Shown: positions 24,622-34,971 of the stretch, piece after piece
Layout of the letters: each line of letters starts with the position of its first letter
How positions within the stretch are numbered: the first letter of the stretch is position 1
Translations under genes and position numbers: made by a program
The notes under the pieces: generated by a model
Told to the model about the DNA's origin: nothing
What the model saw: the letters and a program-made list of their open reading frames with translations, nothing else
Databases searched by the model: none
Source: Herbidospora sakaeratensis
Lineage (GTDB): Bacteria; Actinomycetota; Actinomycetes; Streptosporangiales; Streptosporangiaceae
Assembly: GCF_001570525.1 (NCBI RefSeq)
Contig: NZ_BBXC01000017.1
Location: 184,249-248,248, forward strand
Direction of reading: 5' to 3'
DNA: 64,000 nt

Positions 24622-25014
24622 ATGACTACTATCCGTGTCATGCGTGCTCTTCTCGTCGCGGCCATCGTGGCCGCCCCGCTGTTGACCATCCACCCGGCCG
24701 TGGCCGAGGCGCCCTCGGGGGCTCTGGTGCTCACCCGGAGCGCGGGGGGTGCGCAGCAGGTGGTCGCCAGGCTCCTCTGCGACCCCGACGTGGGATCGCA
24801 CCCCACTCCGAAGCAGGCGTGCGATCTGCTCCGGTCGGTCGACGGCGACCTCGGCAGGCTCGCCGACGACCCCAACTGGATCTGCACCAAGGAGTACCTG
24901 CCGCACCGGGTCACCGCCACCGGCAACTGGAAGGGCAAGGCGGTCCGCTACGCCCGGACCTTCGGGAACCGCTGTGAGATGACTGCGGTGACGGGAGAGA
25001 TCTTCAGCTTCTGA
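24622..25014 (+). CDS. Secreted subtilisin-inhibitor-like (SSI) protein
   Basis: 130 residues. Signal peptide ALLVAAIVAAPLLTIHPAVA. The mature part reads ALVLTRSAGGAQQVVARLLC, then P-x-x-G-S-H-P and ACDLLRSVDGDLGRL, then W-K-G-K-x-V-R-Y-A-R-T-F-G-N-R-C. The Cys pattern (two pairs) and H-P-x-P-x-x-A-C match SSI-family serine-protease inhibitors, which regulate extracellular proteases. ATG 24640 is an alternative start; neither has a strong ribosome-binding site. The end overlaps the convergent reductase by 11 bp. Confidence 0.85.
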   Translation: MTTIRVMRALLVAAIVAAPLLTIHPAVAEAPSGALVLTRSAGGAQQVVARLLCDPDVGSHPTPKQACDLLRSVDGDLGRLADDPNWICTKEYLPHRVTATGNWKGKAVRYARTFGNRCEMTAVTGEIFSF

Positions 25015-26023
25015 TCCGGCGCAGCCGGGCGTCCTGCAGCGCGGGCGGGGTGGTGCCGTAGTTGTCCTCGGGGTTGAGGTCGACCCCGGGCGGCACGATC
25101 GTGTCGACGCGGTCGAGCACGTCGTCGGTCAGGTCGACGTCGGCGCCCGGCAGCAGGCCGTCGAGCTGCTCGGCGGTACGCGGCCCGATCAGCACCGACG
25201 TCACCGCCGGGTGCGCGCGGGCGAAGGCGATCGCGAGTTGCGGCAGGGTCAGGCCGGCCTCGGCGGCGAGCGTGGTGAGCTCGGCGAGCGCGGCCGCCTT
25301 GAGCCGGCCGGTCGGGGTCGTCGCGTCGTAGCGGCCCGGCTGGAGGGTGGCGCGGTGGCCGTTCGGCAGGTCGGCGCGGCCCGAGAGCCAGCCGCCGTTG
25401 AGAGGGCTGAAGGTGAGCACGCCCATCCCGTGGCGCTGGACCGTCGGGAAGACGGCCGCCTCCGGCTTGCGGGTGAAGATCGAGTACATCGTCTGCTCGG
25501 CCAGGAACCGGTGGCTCCCGGTGCGCTCGGCGGCCCACTGGGCCTCGGTGATCAGTTCGGCGGGGAACATCGACGAGCCGAAGGCGCGGATCTTGCCGGC
25601 CCGGACGAGGTCGGTCAGGGCCGCGAGCGTCTCGCCGACGTCGGTCTCGTGGTCGGGGCGGTGCATCTGGTAGAGGTCGATGTGGTCGACGCCGAGGCGG
25701 CGCAGGCTGTCGTCGACCGCCTTGACGATCCACCGGCGCGAGCCGCCCCGCCGGTTGGGGTCCTCGCCCATCGGCAGGCCGAACTTGGTGGCGATCACGA
25801 GGTCGTCGCGGCGGCCCTTCACGGCCTTGGCGACGATCTCCTCGCACTCGCCGTTGGAGTAGACGTCGGCGGTGTCGATCACGTTGACGCCCGCGTCGAG
25901 GGCGCGGTGGATGATGCGGATCGCGTCGTCGTGGTCGCGGTTCCCCATGCTGCCGAACATCATCGCGCCGAGGGACAGTTCGCTGACGGAGATCCCGGTC
26001 GCGCCGAGAGTTCTGCGTTTCAT
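25004..26023 (-). CDS. Aldo/keto reductase
   Basis: 339 residues. Catalytic tetrad positions are visible: D and Y in NVIDTADVYSNG, K in LVIATKFGLP, H in HIDLYQMHRPD. The NADPH-binding C-terminal part contains TSVLIGPRTAEQLDGLLPG. It belongs to the tim-like AKR group common in actinobacteria. Divergent from an AraC gene with 94 bp between the starts, so regulation by that protein is likely. Confidence 0.92.
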   Translation of the reverse strand: MKRRTLGATGISVSELSLGAMMFGSMGNRDHDDAIRIIHRALDAGVNVIDTADVYSNGECEEIVAKAVKGRRDDLVIATKFGLPMGEDPNRRGGSRRWIVKAVDDSLRRLGVDHIDLYQMHRPDHETDVGETLAALTDLVRAGKIRAFGSSMFPAELITEAQWAAERTGSHRFLAEQTMYSIFTRKPEAAVFPTVQRHGMGVLTFSPLNGGWLSGRADLPNGHRATLQPGRYDATTPTGRLKAAALAELTTLAAEAGLTLPQLAIAFARAHPAVTSVLIGPRTAEQLDGLLPGADVDLTDDVLDRVDTIVPPGVDLNPEDNYGTTPPALQDARLRRIRS

Positions 26024-26117
26024 GCGGTCATCACACCAAGGCGGGCCCGCGTGCCGTGAGCCCGATCCTGCCGCCGCCGTGCCCGATCCTGTCAACGAGG
26101 GTGGTTGACTGGCGCGC

Positions 26118-27002
26118 ATGGAGCTCCTGGACGAGATGCGGCGGCTGATCATGCGCCACACCGCCGACGGCCGTCAGCGGACGATCACCGGCGGGGTGAC
26201 CATCGCGTCGGTGGCGTGTTCGACCGAGCCGGTCGCCACGATCTCCGAGCCGTCGCTGGCGATCGTCGCGCAGGGCGTCAAACGCACGGTGCTCAACGGC
26301 GTCCCGTACGACTACCGCGCCGGGCAGTACGTCGTGGTGTCGGTCGACCTCCCGGTGGTCGGCCAGGCGCTGGAGGCCACCCGCGACAAGCCGTTCGCGG
26401 TGTTCAGCATGTCGCTCAGCCCGGCGGTCATCGCGCCGCTGCTGCTGGAGACCGCCGTGACCGGGCCGCCCCCGGCGTTCACCGGGCTGGCGGTCAGCGA
26501 CGCGGCCCCGGAGCTGCTCGATCCGGTCGTCCGGCTGCTGCGCGTCGCCGACCGGCCCGACGACCTGCGGGTGCTCGCGCCGGGCTACCAACGGGAGATC
26601 CTCTGGTGGTTGCTCAGCGGCGACCAGGGCGCGCTCGTGCGGCAGATCGGACTCGTCGACGGGAACCTCGCGCTGATCTCCCGGGGCATCCGCTGGATCC
26701 GCGAGCACTACCGGGAGCACCTCGTCGTCGCCGACCTGGCGGGGTTGTGCGAGATGAGCGCCTCCTCGTTCCACCGGCACTTCCGCGCGGCGACGTCGAT
26801 GACGCCCGTCCAGTTCCAGAAGCAGATCCGGCTCCAGGCGGCCCGCACCCTGCTCATGACCAGGGCGGGGAACGTGGCGGAGGTCGGCTATTTCGTCGGC
26901 TACGAGAGCGCGTCGCAGTTCAGCCGCGAGTACCGCAAGGCGTTCGGCGCGTCCCCGGGCCGCGACGCCGCACAGCTGACGGCCATGGCGCAGAACCGGT
27001 GA
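26118..27002 (+). CDS. AraC-family regulator with AraC_N domain
   Basis: 294 residues. The N-terminal AraC_N cupin (about 20-165) contains EPSLAIVAQGVKRTVLNGVP and Y-D-Y-R-A-G-Q-Y. The C-terminal double HTH (about 195-290) reads LAGLCEMSASSFHRHFRAAT, then SMTPVQFQKQIRLQAARTLL and V-G-Y-E-S-A-S-Q-F-S-R-E-Y. The type is known for controlling adjacent oxidoreductases, which fits the divergent aldo/keto reductase. Confidence 0.93.
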   Translation: MELLDEMRRLIMRHTADGRQRTITGGVTIASVACSTEPVATISEPSLAIVAQGVKRTVLNGVPYDYRAGQYVVVSVDLPVVGQALEATRDKPFAVFSMSLSPAVIAPLLLETAVTGPPPAFTGLAVSDAAPELLDPVVRLLRVADRPDDLRVLAPGYQREILWWLLSGDQGALVRQIGLVDGNLALISRGIRWIREHYREHLVVADLAGLCEMSASSFHRHFRAATSMTPVQFQKQIRLQAARTLLMTRAGNVAEVGYFVGYESASQFSREYRKAFGASPGRDAAQLTAMAQNR

Positions 27003-27010
27003 CCCTGACG

Positions 27011-27817
27011 TCAACCGAGGGGGAGTCCGTCGGCGTCCGCGACGGCCTTCAGCAGGCTCAGCCGCTCCTCGTAGCCGGGCTGGGGCGTGAACACGACCAT
27101 GAGAGGGCCGGGCGGGGGCTGCAGCGGGTAGGCGTCGAATTCGACGGCGATGTCGCCGACGTGCGGGTGCTGGAAGGTCTTGGCGCCGTGGACGCCCTCC
27201 CTGACGTCGTGCCGGGCCCACATCTGGCGGAACTCGGAGCTGGTGAGGCTGAGTTCGTCCACGACCTGAATCGCCCTGGGGTGGTCGGGGTCGGTGGAGA
27301 CGGCGGCGCGCAGCACGCCGATGTAGTCGAGCGCCACGGATTCCCAGGCCGAGCACCACGGCCTGGGAATCTCGTGGAACAGGGTGAGCAGCACGTTGCG
27401 CCGCTCGGGCGGCACCCGGCGGGGGTCGCCCAGCAGCGCCGCGGCCATGTCGTTCCACGCCAGCATGTCGAGGTGCCGGCTGGCGACGAACGCGGGCAGA
27501 CCGACCGCGGAGAGCAGCAGCCGGGCGTTCCTCGGCACCCGGTCGGCCTCGCGGCCGGGTGACGCGCGCGTCCGGCGGGTGAGCCGCGCGAGTCTCATGA
27601 GGTGGCGGCGGTCCACCTCATCCAGATCGAGCGCGTCGGCGATCGAGTCGAGCACGGCCTCCGAGGGGCGGATCCCTCGGCCCTGTTCCAGGCGCTGGTA
27701 GTAGTCGGTGCTCAGACCGGCCACCACCGCGACCTCCTCGCGCGCCAGCCCGCGGACCTCCTGCCGGGTCCGGAGGAACTGTCCGAGCTCCCGGGCGGCC
27801 GCCCACTCCTCGCTCAT
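27011..27817 (-). CDS. XRE-family regulator with MmyB-like ligand-binding domain
   Basis: 268 residues from the second ATG (first at about 27832). The N-terminal HTH (10-75) is TRQEVRGLAREEVAVVAGLS, then TDYYQRLEQGRGIRPSEAVL. The C-terminal MmyB-like domain (100-268) includes ASRHLDMLAWNDMAAALLGD, NVLLTLF and FRQMWARHDV. Members regulate nearby oxidoreductases. It ends 9 bp after the convergent AraC gene. No target gene is obvious beside it. Confidence 0.9.
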   Translation of the reverse strand: MSEEWAAARELGQFLRTRQEVRGLAREEVAVVAGLSTDYYQRLEQGRGIRPSEAVLDSIADALDLDEVDRRHLMRLARLTRRTRASPGREADRVPRNARLLLSAVGLPAFVASRHLDMLAWNDMAAALLGDPRRVPPERRNVLLTLFHEIPRPWCSAWESVALDYIGVLRAAVSTDPDHPRAIQVVDELSLTSSEFRQMWARHDVREGVHGAKTFQHPHVGDIAVEFDAYPLQPPPGPLMVVFTPQPGYEERLSLLKAVADADGLPLG

Positions 27818-27978
27818 GGTTGAAGTTTGCATTACTTGATCGAAACAGCGCCTCCGGACGCCTGCCGCCCGACGTCAGCGGCGTCGTGGCATGAAAGTTT
27901 CATGCCGACGGCCGGACCTGACCCGTCGACCAGGCGCCGCGAGTCTGCGCTGGATCCCGGCGACGTGGGGGCGTGTCC

Positions 27979-28275
27979 CTAGCCGGCCGTGACGACCGTG
28001 CCGCGCATGAGCCAGTTCGGACCCTCGGCGTAGGCGCCGGCCTCGGCGAAGAACGCGCCGAAGTAGGGGCCGGCGGCGTGCGCCTCGAAGGCGGCGGCGT
28101 CGGCGTAGACCTCGTTCAGGTAGAAGACGTCGGGGTCGTTCTCGTCGGCGATGACCTCGAACCGCCGGGAGCCGGGCTCGTTCGCGAGGGAGTCGTGCGC
28201 GGTCCTGCGCGCCGCCCGGACGAAGTCGTCGCGGTGCTCCGGCCGGACGGTGAAGGAGACGACGAACTGGTACAT
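27979..28275 (-). CDS. ABM-family monooxygenase
   Basis: 98 residues: MYQFVVSFTVRPEHRDDFVR, then N-E-P-G-S-R-R-F-E-V and P-D-V-F-Y-L-N-E-V-Y-A-D. A complete small ABM domain. GGGAGG lies 7 nt before ATG 28275. It is divergent from an HxlR gene with two operator palindromes between the starts; many HxlR proteins respond to quinones or aldehydes and control such enzymes. Likely a detoxifying quinol or dicarbonyl oxygenase, substrate unknown. Confidence 0.88.
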   Translation of the reverse strand: MYQFVVSFTVRPEHRDDFVRAARRTAHDSLANEPGSRRFEVIADENDPDVFYLNEVYADAAAFEAHAAGPYFGAFFAEAGAYAEGPNWLMRGTVVTAG

Positions 28276-28293
28276 GGGTGATCCTCCCGTGCT

Positions 28294-28344
28294 GGTTCGG
28301 TGACTGAACCACAACGTAGCACGCTCAGTTCACTGACCGAACTG
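28294..28344. promoter_or_regulatory. Two HxlR operator palindromes
   Basis: GGTTCGGTGACTGAACC (28294-28310; arms GGTTC/GAACC) and CAGTTCACTGACCGAACTG (28326-28344; arms CAGTTC/GAACTG) are 32 bp apart centre to centre, three helical turns, between the divergent starts. Both arms share GTTC/GAAC, so one protein probably binds both. Confidence 0.72.
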
Positions 28345-28364
28345 GAGTGGATAGGATCGGCCGC

Positions 28365-28877
28365 ATGACGCTGCCCAGCACCTATGCCGACCGCAACTGC
28401 TCGCTGGCGCGTGCGCTGGAGGTCGTGGGGGAGCGGTGGACGCTCCTGATCGTCCGCGACGCGTTCTTCGGGGTGCGCCGGTTCGGCGACTTCGCCACCC
28501 AGCTGAAGATCCCGCGTGCCGTCCTGGCCGACCGGCTCAAGCTGCTCGTCCGCGAGGGCGTGCTCAGCCGCGAGGAGGGCCCGGCCGTCGAATACCGGCT
28601 GACCCCCAAGGGCGTCGAGTTGTGGCCGGTCGTGCGGGCCATGATGACCTGGGGAGACGCCTTCTACTCCCCGGGCGGGGCGCCGCGCTCGATCCGCCAC
28701 GACCACGACGGAGGGCTGCTCGACCCGGGCGGGCGGTGCGAGCGCTGCGGGGAACCGGTTCCGGTCGCGGAGACCAGGGTCGAGCCCGGTCCGGGCTTCG
28801 ACGCGGCCGACGAGGGCCACGACCCGGTGTCCGACGCCATCAACACACCCCGGCGGCTGCTCGATCCCATCGGCTGA
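28365..28877 (+). CDS. HxlR-family transcriptional regulator
   Basis: 170 residues. The winged helix lies in 1-105: CSLARALEVVGERWTLLIVR, then DAFFGVRRFGDFATQLKIPR and the E-Y-R-L-T-P-K-G wing. A C-terminal extension has a Cys pair, GGRCERCGEPVP, possibly a metal or redox centre. ATG 28365 was chosen over 28347 because the earlier codon overlaps the operator. It is divergent from the monooxygenase. Confidence 0.92.
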   Translation: MTLPSTYADRNCSLARALEVVGERWTLLIVRDAFFGVRRFGDFATQLKIPRAVLADRLKLLVREGVLSREEGPAVEYRLTPKGVELWPVVRAMMTWGDAFYSPGGAPRSIRHDHDGGLLDPGGRCERCGEPVPVAETRVEPGPGFDAADEGHDPVSDAINTPRRLLDPIG

Positions 28878-28949
28878 GGTCAATACGTCCCTATACTCCC
28901 GGGCAGGTCGAGATCACCGTCGTCTTTTTCTGCGGCGGCGCGGCGACCT

Positions 28950-29982
28950 CGGGCAGGCCCGTGAGGTCGTCGAGGAGGCGGTCGGCGTCTACTGGCGCAA
29001 CGGCCACGAGCGGGTCGCCTCCGCGCTGGCGCTGCGCGGGGAGATCGTGGCGACCGGCGACACCGGTGAGCTCCCGTTCTCCGCGCTCGACCGGCTGCCC
29101 GACGAGGTCGTCGAGGGAATCGCCGACACGGCGATCGAGCGGGCGGGCCGCGACCACGTGCTGGGGAAGGCCGTGCTCGGCCCGCTGGCCGACGCCCTGG
29201 AAGAGCGCCTGGGGCCCGACCACCAGGCGACGCTCAACGTGTTCTCCCAGCTGGCCAACGCCGGGCACGACGCCGGCGACGAGGCGGGACGGGTCGAGAC
29301 GATCAAGAAGGTGCTCGCCTCCTACGACCGGCAGGGCCGGGAGCACGACGCGTTCGCGACGGCCCTCGCGCTGGCCATGGCGCAGGACGACGTCGGCGAC
29401 ACGGCCGGGGCGCTCGACACCTACGCCCGCGCCCAGACCAGGGCCGACCGCCTGGGACGTCCGGAGTATCACGCCCAGCTGCTGCGCAACTGGGGGCTCG
29501 CGCTGGCGGCGGCCGACCGGCCCGCCGAGGCGGAGGAACGCCTGCGGGCGGCCGTCGGGATGGCCGATCTCGGGATCGACCACGAGATCCTCGGCCGGTC
29601 GCGGATCGCGCTCGGGCTCTTCCTGCAGCACGCCGGCCGTTTCGACGAGGCCAGGCACGTCGTGGAGGCCGGTCTGGCGACGCTGGACGTCGCGCATCCC
29701 GACGCGATCACCGGCCGCAGCCACCTCACGGCCATCGCGGCCGGGCAGTCGTGCGGGTGCGGCGACCTGCAGGACACGATCGCCGACGCGTTCCGGGAGT
29801 TCGTCCTCGGGAGGCTGCCGGGCGACCTGCTCGACGACCTCGCCGTGACCGTGCGGGACGGGAACTTCGCGGTGGACGTGCGGCTCAGCCGGGAACCGGC
29901 CGAGGCCGAGATCGAGCATCTGAACCAGCTGCTGCAGAGTGCGACCGCCGAGTTCCGCGGCCGGCTGGTCGCCGGCGGCTAG
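28950..29982 (+). pseudogene. TPR-repeat protein, 5'-truncated
   Basis: The frame is open from about 28950 and begins inside a helix pair (GDLGQAREVVEEAVGVYWRN). It continues through tetratricopeptide-like pairs such as QATLNVFSQLANAGHDAGDE, then GALDTYARAQTRADRLGRPE, ending GRLVAGG. No ATG or ribosome-binding site exists near the left end, and the frame before 28945 is unrelated. It looks like the C-terminal 340 residues of a larger regulator or NTPase-TPR protein. Internal GTG 29047 could allow a shorter product. Confidence 0.65.
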
Positions 29983-29998
29983 CGGATCCGCGGCCGCT

Positions 29999-30055
29999 TC
30001 CTGGGTCGCTCTGCCTCCGTGCACGGAGGCAGAGCGACTGACACGGGGACCCAGG
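29999..30055. terminator. Very stable two-tier hairpin
   Basis: A perfect 15-bp stem, GTCGCTCTGCCTCCG (30005-30019) with CGGAGGCAGAGCGAC (30024-30038) around TGCA, is nested in an outer CCTGGGT/ACCCAGG pairing. It lies just after the TPR fragment stop. Confidence 0.65.
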
Positions 30056-30105
30056 AGTGTGGTGCCACCCAGGCCCTACGACGTCGCGCGTCACAGGCTC
30101 GGTCC

Positions 30106-30121
30106 TGTTAGCGCTAGCACA
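30106..30121. promoter_or_regulatory. LacI-like operator upstream of xylanase
   Basis: TGTTAGCGCTAGCACA matches the TGTTANCGCTNNCA pattern that also precedes the CBM13 esterase and, twice, the GH43 operon. It lies about 475 bp before the xylanase start. The 612-bp stretch 29983-30594 holds no gene. Confidence 0.5.
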
Positions 30122-30192
30122 TCGTAGTGCGACCTCCCTTCGGCGTCCCGGCGTCTGGTGGTGCTGGCGGTGAGTAAATACAGCGGGCGTGA

Positions 30193-32076
<1,884 letters not shown>

Positions 32077-32101
32077 TGAACCCCGGCGCCTGAGTCCACC
32101 A

Positions 32102-32139
32102 CCGGGTCTGGGTGATTTCGGGAGATCACCCAGACCCGG
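32102..32139. terminator. Bidirectional terminator between xylanase and marR
   Basis: CCGGGTCTGGGTGAT (32102-32116) pairs perfectly with ATCACCCAGACCCGG (32125-32139) around an 8-nt loop. The 3' arm includes the end of the convergent marR gene. Confidence 0.75.
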
Positions 32140-32557
32140 GCGGGTGGAGGGCCCGGGTGCACTGCGTGAGCGCCTCCAGCAGGGTGACGCGGGTGACGTC
32201 GTCGAGGTCGGCGAGCATGTCGTCCTCGATGCCGTCGAGCGCGCGGTCGCACCTGCGCAGCGCCGCCCGGCCCTGCCGGGACAGATGGACCCGCAGGATC
32301 CGCCCGCCGTCGGGGTGGGCGTCGCGGTGGATGAGGCCGCGTCTCTCCAGGTCGCGGACCACCAGATTCATCGCCTGTGGCGTGACGAAGGCGATCCGGG
32401 CCAGCTCGGCCGAGGACAGGCCGTCGCGTACGCGCAGTTCCCCGAGCGCCATGTACTCGGTCGTCGTGACGCCGTGGAGCGCGAGGGCCTCGTCGAGCCG
32501 GGCGCGGATGCGGCGCTCCAGCCGGTAGACCAGATAACTCAGCCTGGGCGGGTTCAC
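32126..32557 (-). CDS. MarR-family transcriptional regulator
   Basis: 143 residues with a GTG start. Complete MarR fold: HGVTTTEYMALGELRVRDGL, then SSAELARIAFVTPQAMNLVV, RDLERRGLIHR, wing D-A-H-P-D-G-G-R-I-L-R-V. Basic N-terminal and amphipathic C-terminal dimer helices. The target is unknown; the upstream neighbour on the other strand is the CBM2 esterase 194 bp away. Confidence 0.9.
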   Translation of the reverse strand: MNPPRLSYLVYRLERRIRARLDEALALHGVTTTEYMALGELRVRDGLSSAELARIAFVTPQAMNLVVRDLERRGLIHRDAHPDGGRILRVHLSRQGRAALRRCDRALDGIEDDMLADLDDVTRVTLLEALTQCTRALHPPGSG

Positions 32558-32750
32558 CGCATGACCATAACGGGCGATGTAAGTTTCCGGGCCTGCATAT
32601 CAAGCTACTTGATAAGCATTGGCCCGATGACCAGCATGAGCAGCGCATTTCCATGATCGATCGGCTGTGTTCCCGCACGGGCGAAGGTTGACCGGCCCGC
32701 CGCGGCGCTCGTATACCGGCTGCGTCAGGACGTCGACCAGAGGAGGGCCG

Positions 32751-34076
32751 ATGAAGCGATTGACCGCCGTCGTCGCCGCCGGAGTGGTGTACGCCGCCAC
32801 GATCCTGGCGGCCGGACAACCCGCGGCGGCCGCCACGCTGACCGAGGTGACCAGCTTCGGCAGCAACCCCGGCAACCTGCGCATGCACCTGTACGTGCCG
32901 GACAACGTGCGGCCCAGCCCGGCGATCGTGCTCGCGATGCACGGATGCGGAGGTTCCGGACCGGGGTTCTTCTCGGGCTCGGAGTTCCGCTCCCTCGCCG
33001 ACCAGTACGGCTTCATCGTCATCTACCCGTCGGCGTCGAAGAAGGGCAACTGCTTCGACTCGTGGTCGGCCGCCTCGCAGACGCGCAACGGCGGCAGCGA
33101 CCCCGTCTCGTTGTTGTCGATGGTCAACTACACCCGGCAGCGCCACAACGGCGACGCCAACCGGCTCTTCGTCACCGGCAGCTCCGCCGGTGGCATGGAG
33201 ACCAACATCATGCTCGGCAACTACCCCGACGTGTTCAAGGCGGGAGCGGCGTTCATGGGGGTGCCGTTCGCGTGCTTCCCGAACGAGGCCGACTACGTGC
33301 CGTCGCCGGGGGTCAGCGACTGCGCCTCCGGGCGCATCAACAAGACGCCGCAGCAGTGGGGCGACCTGGTCAGGGCCGCCTACCCCGGCTACACCGGCCC
33401 CCGGCCGAAGGTCCAGCTCTGGCACGGCACCAACGACAACCTGGTCTTCTACGCCACCCACCAGCAGGCTATCGACCAGTGGACGAACGTGTTCGGGCTG
33501 AGCCAGACGCCCACCAGCAGCGACACCCCGCAGGCGAACTGGAACCGCCGCCGCTACGCCGACTCGTCCGGCACGGTGCGGGTGGAGGCGTACAGCATCC
33601 AGGGCGCGGGACACAGCCTGCCGAGCGGCGGCATGGCCGCGGCCGCGATCCAGTTCTTCGGCCTGACCGGCGAACCCAGCCCGTCGCCCAGCCCGTCTCC
33701 GTCGCCCAGCCCGTCCCCGTCCCCGTCACCGAGCCCGTCTCCGTCGCCCAGCCCGGGTTCCGGCTGCCGGGTCGCCTACGTGCCGAACACGTGGAACAAC
33801 GGGTTCACCGCCGAGGTCAGCGTCACCAACACCGGCAACACGCCCGTCAACGGCTGGACGGTGACCTGGTCGTACGCCGGTAACCAGCGGATCACCAACG
33901 CGTGGAACGCCACCGTGACCCAGTCAGGCACCCAGGTCACCGCGCGCAACGTCAACTACAACGGCACGATCGCGCCGCAGGGGCGCGCCGGCTTCGGCGT
34001 GCAGGGCACCTACAGCGGCAGCAACACGAACCCGTCGGGGTTCACGCTCAACGGCACGGCCTGCGTCATGGGATGA
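32751..34076 (+). CDS. Secreted CE1/PHB-depolymerase-type esterase with CBM2
   Basis: 441 residues. Signal peptide 1-27. Esterase about 30-310: oxyanion loop MHGCGGSGPGFF, nucleophile in FVTGSSAGGME near 144, acid in LWHGTNDNLV, His in QGAGHSLPSGG. These are hallmarks of the PHB-depolymerase/feruloyl and acetylxylan esterase group (CE1). A Pro-Ser linker and CBM2 (about 338-441: GCRVAYVPNTWNNGFTAEV, W-T-V-T-W-S-Y) follow. GAGGAGGG precedes the ATG. It probably removes acetyl or feruloyl groups from plant xylan, complementing the xylanase next door. Confidence 0.92.
   Translation: MKRLTAVVAAGVVYAATILAAGQPAAAATLTEVTSFGSNPGNLRMHLYVPDNVRPSPAIVLAMHGCGGSGPGFFSGSEFRSLADQYGFIVIYPSASKKGNCFDSWSAASQTRNGGSDPVSLLSMVNYTRQRHNGDANRLFVTGSSAGGMETNIMLGNYPDVFKAGAAFMGVPFACFPNEADYVPSPGVSDCASGRINKTPQQWGDLVRAAYPGYTGPRPKVQLWHGTNDNLVFYATHQQAIDQWTNVFGLSQTPTSSDTPQANWNRRRYADSSGTVRVEAYSIQGAGHSLPSGGMAAAAIQFFGLTGEPSPSPSPSPSPSPSPSPSPSPSPSPSPGSGCRVAYVPNTWNNGFTAEVSVTNTGNTPVNGWTVTWSYAGNQRITNAWNATVTQSGTQVTARNVNYNGTIAPQGRAGFGVQGTYSGSNTNPSGFTLNGTACVMG
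33676..33759 (+). repeat. Pro-Ser linker tandem repeat (CE1-CBM2)
   Basis: CCCGTC/CCCAGC-type hexamers code for an alternating Pro-Ser linker between esterase and CBM2, like the one at 24139. Confidence 0.85.
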
Positions 34077-34899
34077 GTTCGTCCAGGACGCCGTCGGCGA
34101 CCGTCCGGGCGGGGCGCACGTATTCTTCCGCACGGGTGCGGAAGACCTGCTCCGCCCGGATAGCCGGCCAGTCGCCGGGGAGGTGCTCGGCCGGCAGGTG
34201 CGGGTCCTGCCGGACGAGCTGCAGCCAGTCGGTGTGCAGCAGGAGCTGCCTGACCAGGTCGTCGGGGGCGTCGGGCAGCGGGTGGAGCACGTCCCAGCGG
34301 GCCAGGAAGGCGCGGTAGCGGCGGGCGATCTGCTCGATGTCGAAGGCTTTTGCGACCAGGTCGGCGGCCTCGGTCGGGGTGTACGCGCGGGCGGTCAGCA
34401 CCGTCACGTGGTCGTCGACGTCGAGGCCGTCGAGCACGCCGGTGACGTCCTTGGTGCCCGGGGTGATCCACAAGCCGCTCTGCAACGGGCCGAACCCGGC
34501 CCAGATGAGGCGGGAGCGCAGGTCGTGCCGGGTGCTCCGGCGGCTGTCGGGCAACGAGAAGCCGACGACCGTCCAGGTGCCGTCCCAGTCGCGGTTGACC
34601 GCGCCGGTCTCCCAGACGCGGCGGCGGCCGTCGCGCAGCACGGTCTCGGCGTGGGGGGTGAGCCCGAGGTAGACCCGCCGGCCGAGCCGGTGGCGGACCA
34701 GCAGGTTGCGCTTGACCATGCGGGCGAGCGTCGACCGGACGGCCTCCTCGGAGACGCCGAGGCGGGCGAACACCTCGATGACGCTGCCCGAGGAGATGGC
34801 GGTGCCGCGGTCGAGGGCGTAGACGCCGAGGAAGCTGAAGATCAGGGATTGGGGGCGCGCGGAGGGCGCGGCCGGTTCGTCGTCGGCGCCGATGGTCAC
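34066..34899 (-). CDS. PaaX-family regulator of the amidohydrolase/transporter/CoA-ligase cluster
   Basis: 277 residues from GTG 34899. Winged helix: SLIFSFLGVYALDRGTAISS, then GSVIEVFARLGVSEEAVRST and LARMVKRNLLVRHRLG. The PaaX core has WDGTWTVVGFSLPDSRRSTR and FGPLQSGLWITPG. Divergent from the amidohydrolase, with a 32-bp imperfect palindrome between the starts. A related site lies before the transporter gene, so it probably represses all three genes and is released by an acyl-CoA. Confidence 0.88.
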   Translation of the reverse strand: MTIGADDEPAAPSARPQSLIFSFLGVYALDRGTAISSGSVIEVFARLGVSEEAVRSTLARMVKRNLLVRHRLGRRVYLGLTPHAETVLRDGRRRVWETGAVNRDWDGTWTVVGFSLPDSRRSTRHDLRSRLIWAGFGPLQSGLWITPGTKDVTGVLDGLDVDDHVTVLTARAYTPTEAADLVAKAFDIEQIARRYRAFLARWDVLHPLPDAPDDLVRQLLLHTDWLQLVRQDPHLPAEHLPGDWPAIRAEQVFRTRAEEYVRPARTVADGVLDELIP

Positions 34900-34927
34900 G
34901 ACGAAAGCGTAGACGGGCCAGATGTCA

Positions 34928-34959
34928 GGCACATAATTGACGAAAGTCAGATTTGTGCC
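34928..34959. promoter_or_regulatory. PaaX-type operator, site 1
   Basis: GGCACA (34928-34933) and TGTGCC (34954-34959) enclose AATTGACGAAAGTCAGATT, which itself contains TGAC/GTCA. The nested symmetry spans the divergent promoter region. TTGACGNNNGTCA plus TGTGCC recurs at 35837-35869. Confidence 0.7.
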
Positions 34960-34971
34960 CAAGGAGGTCCC

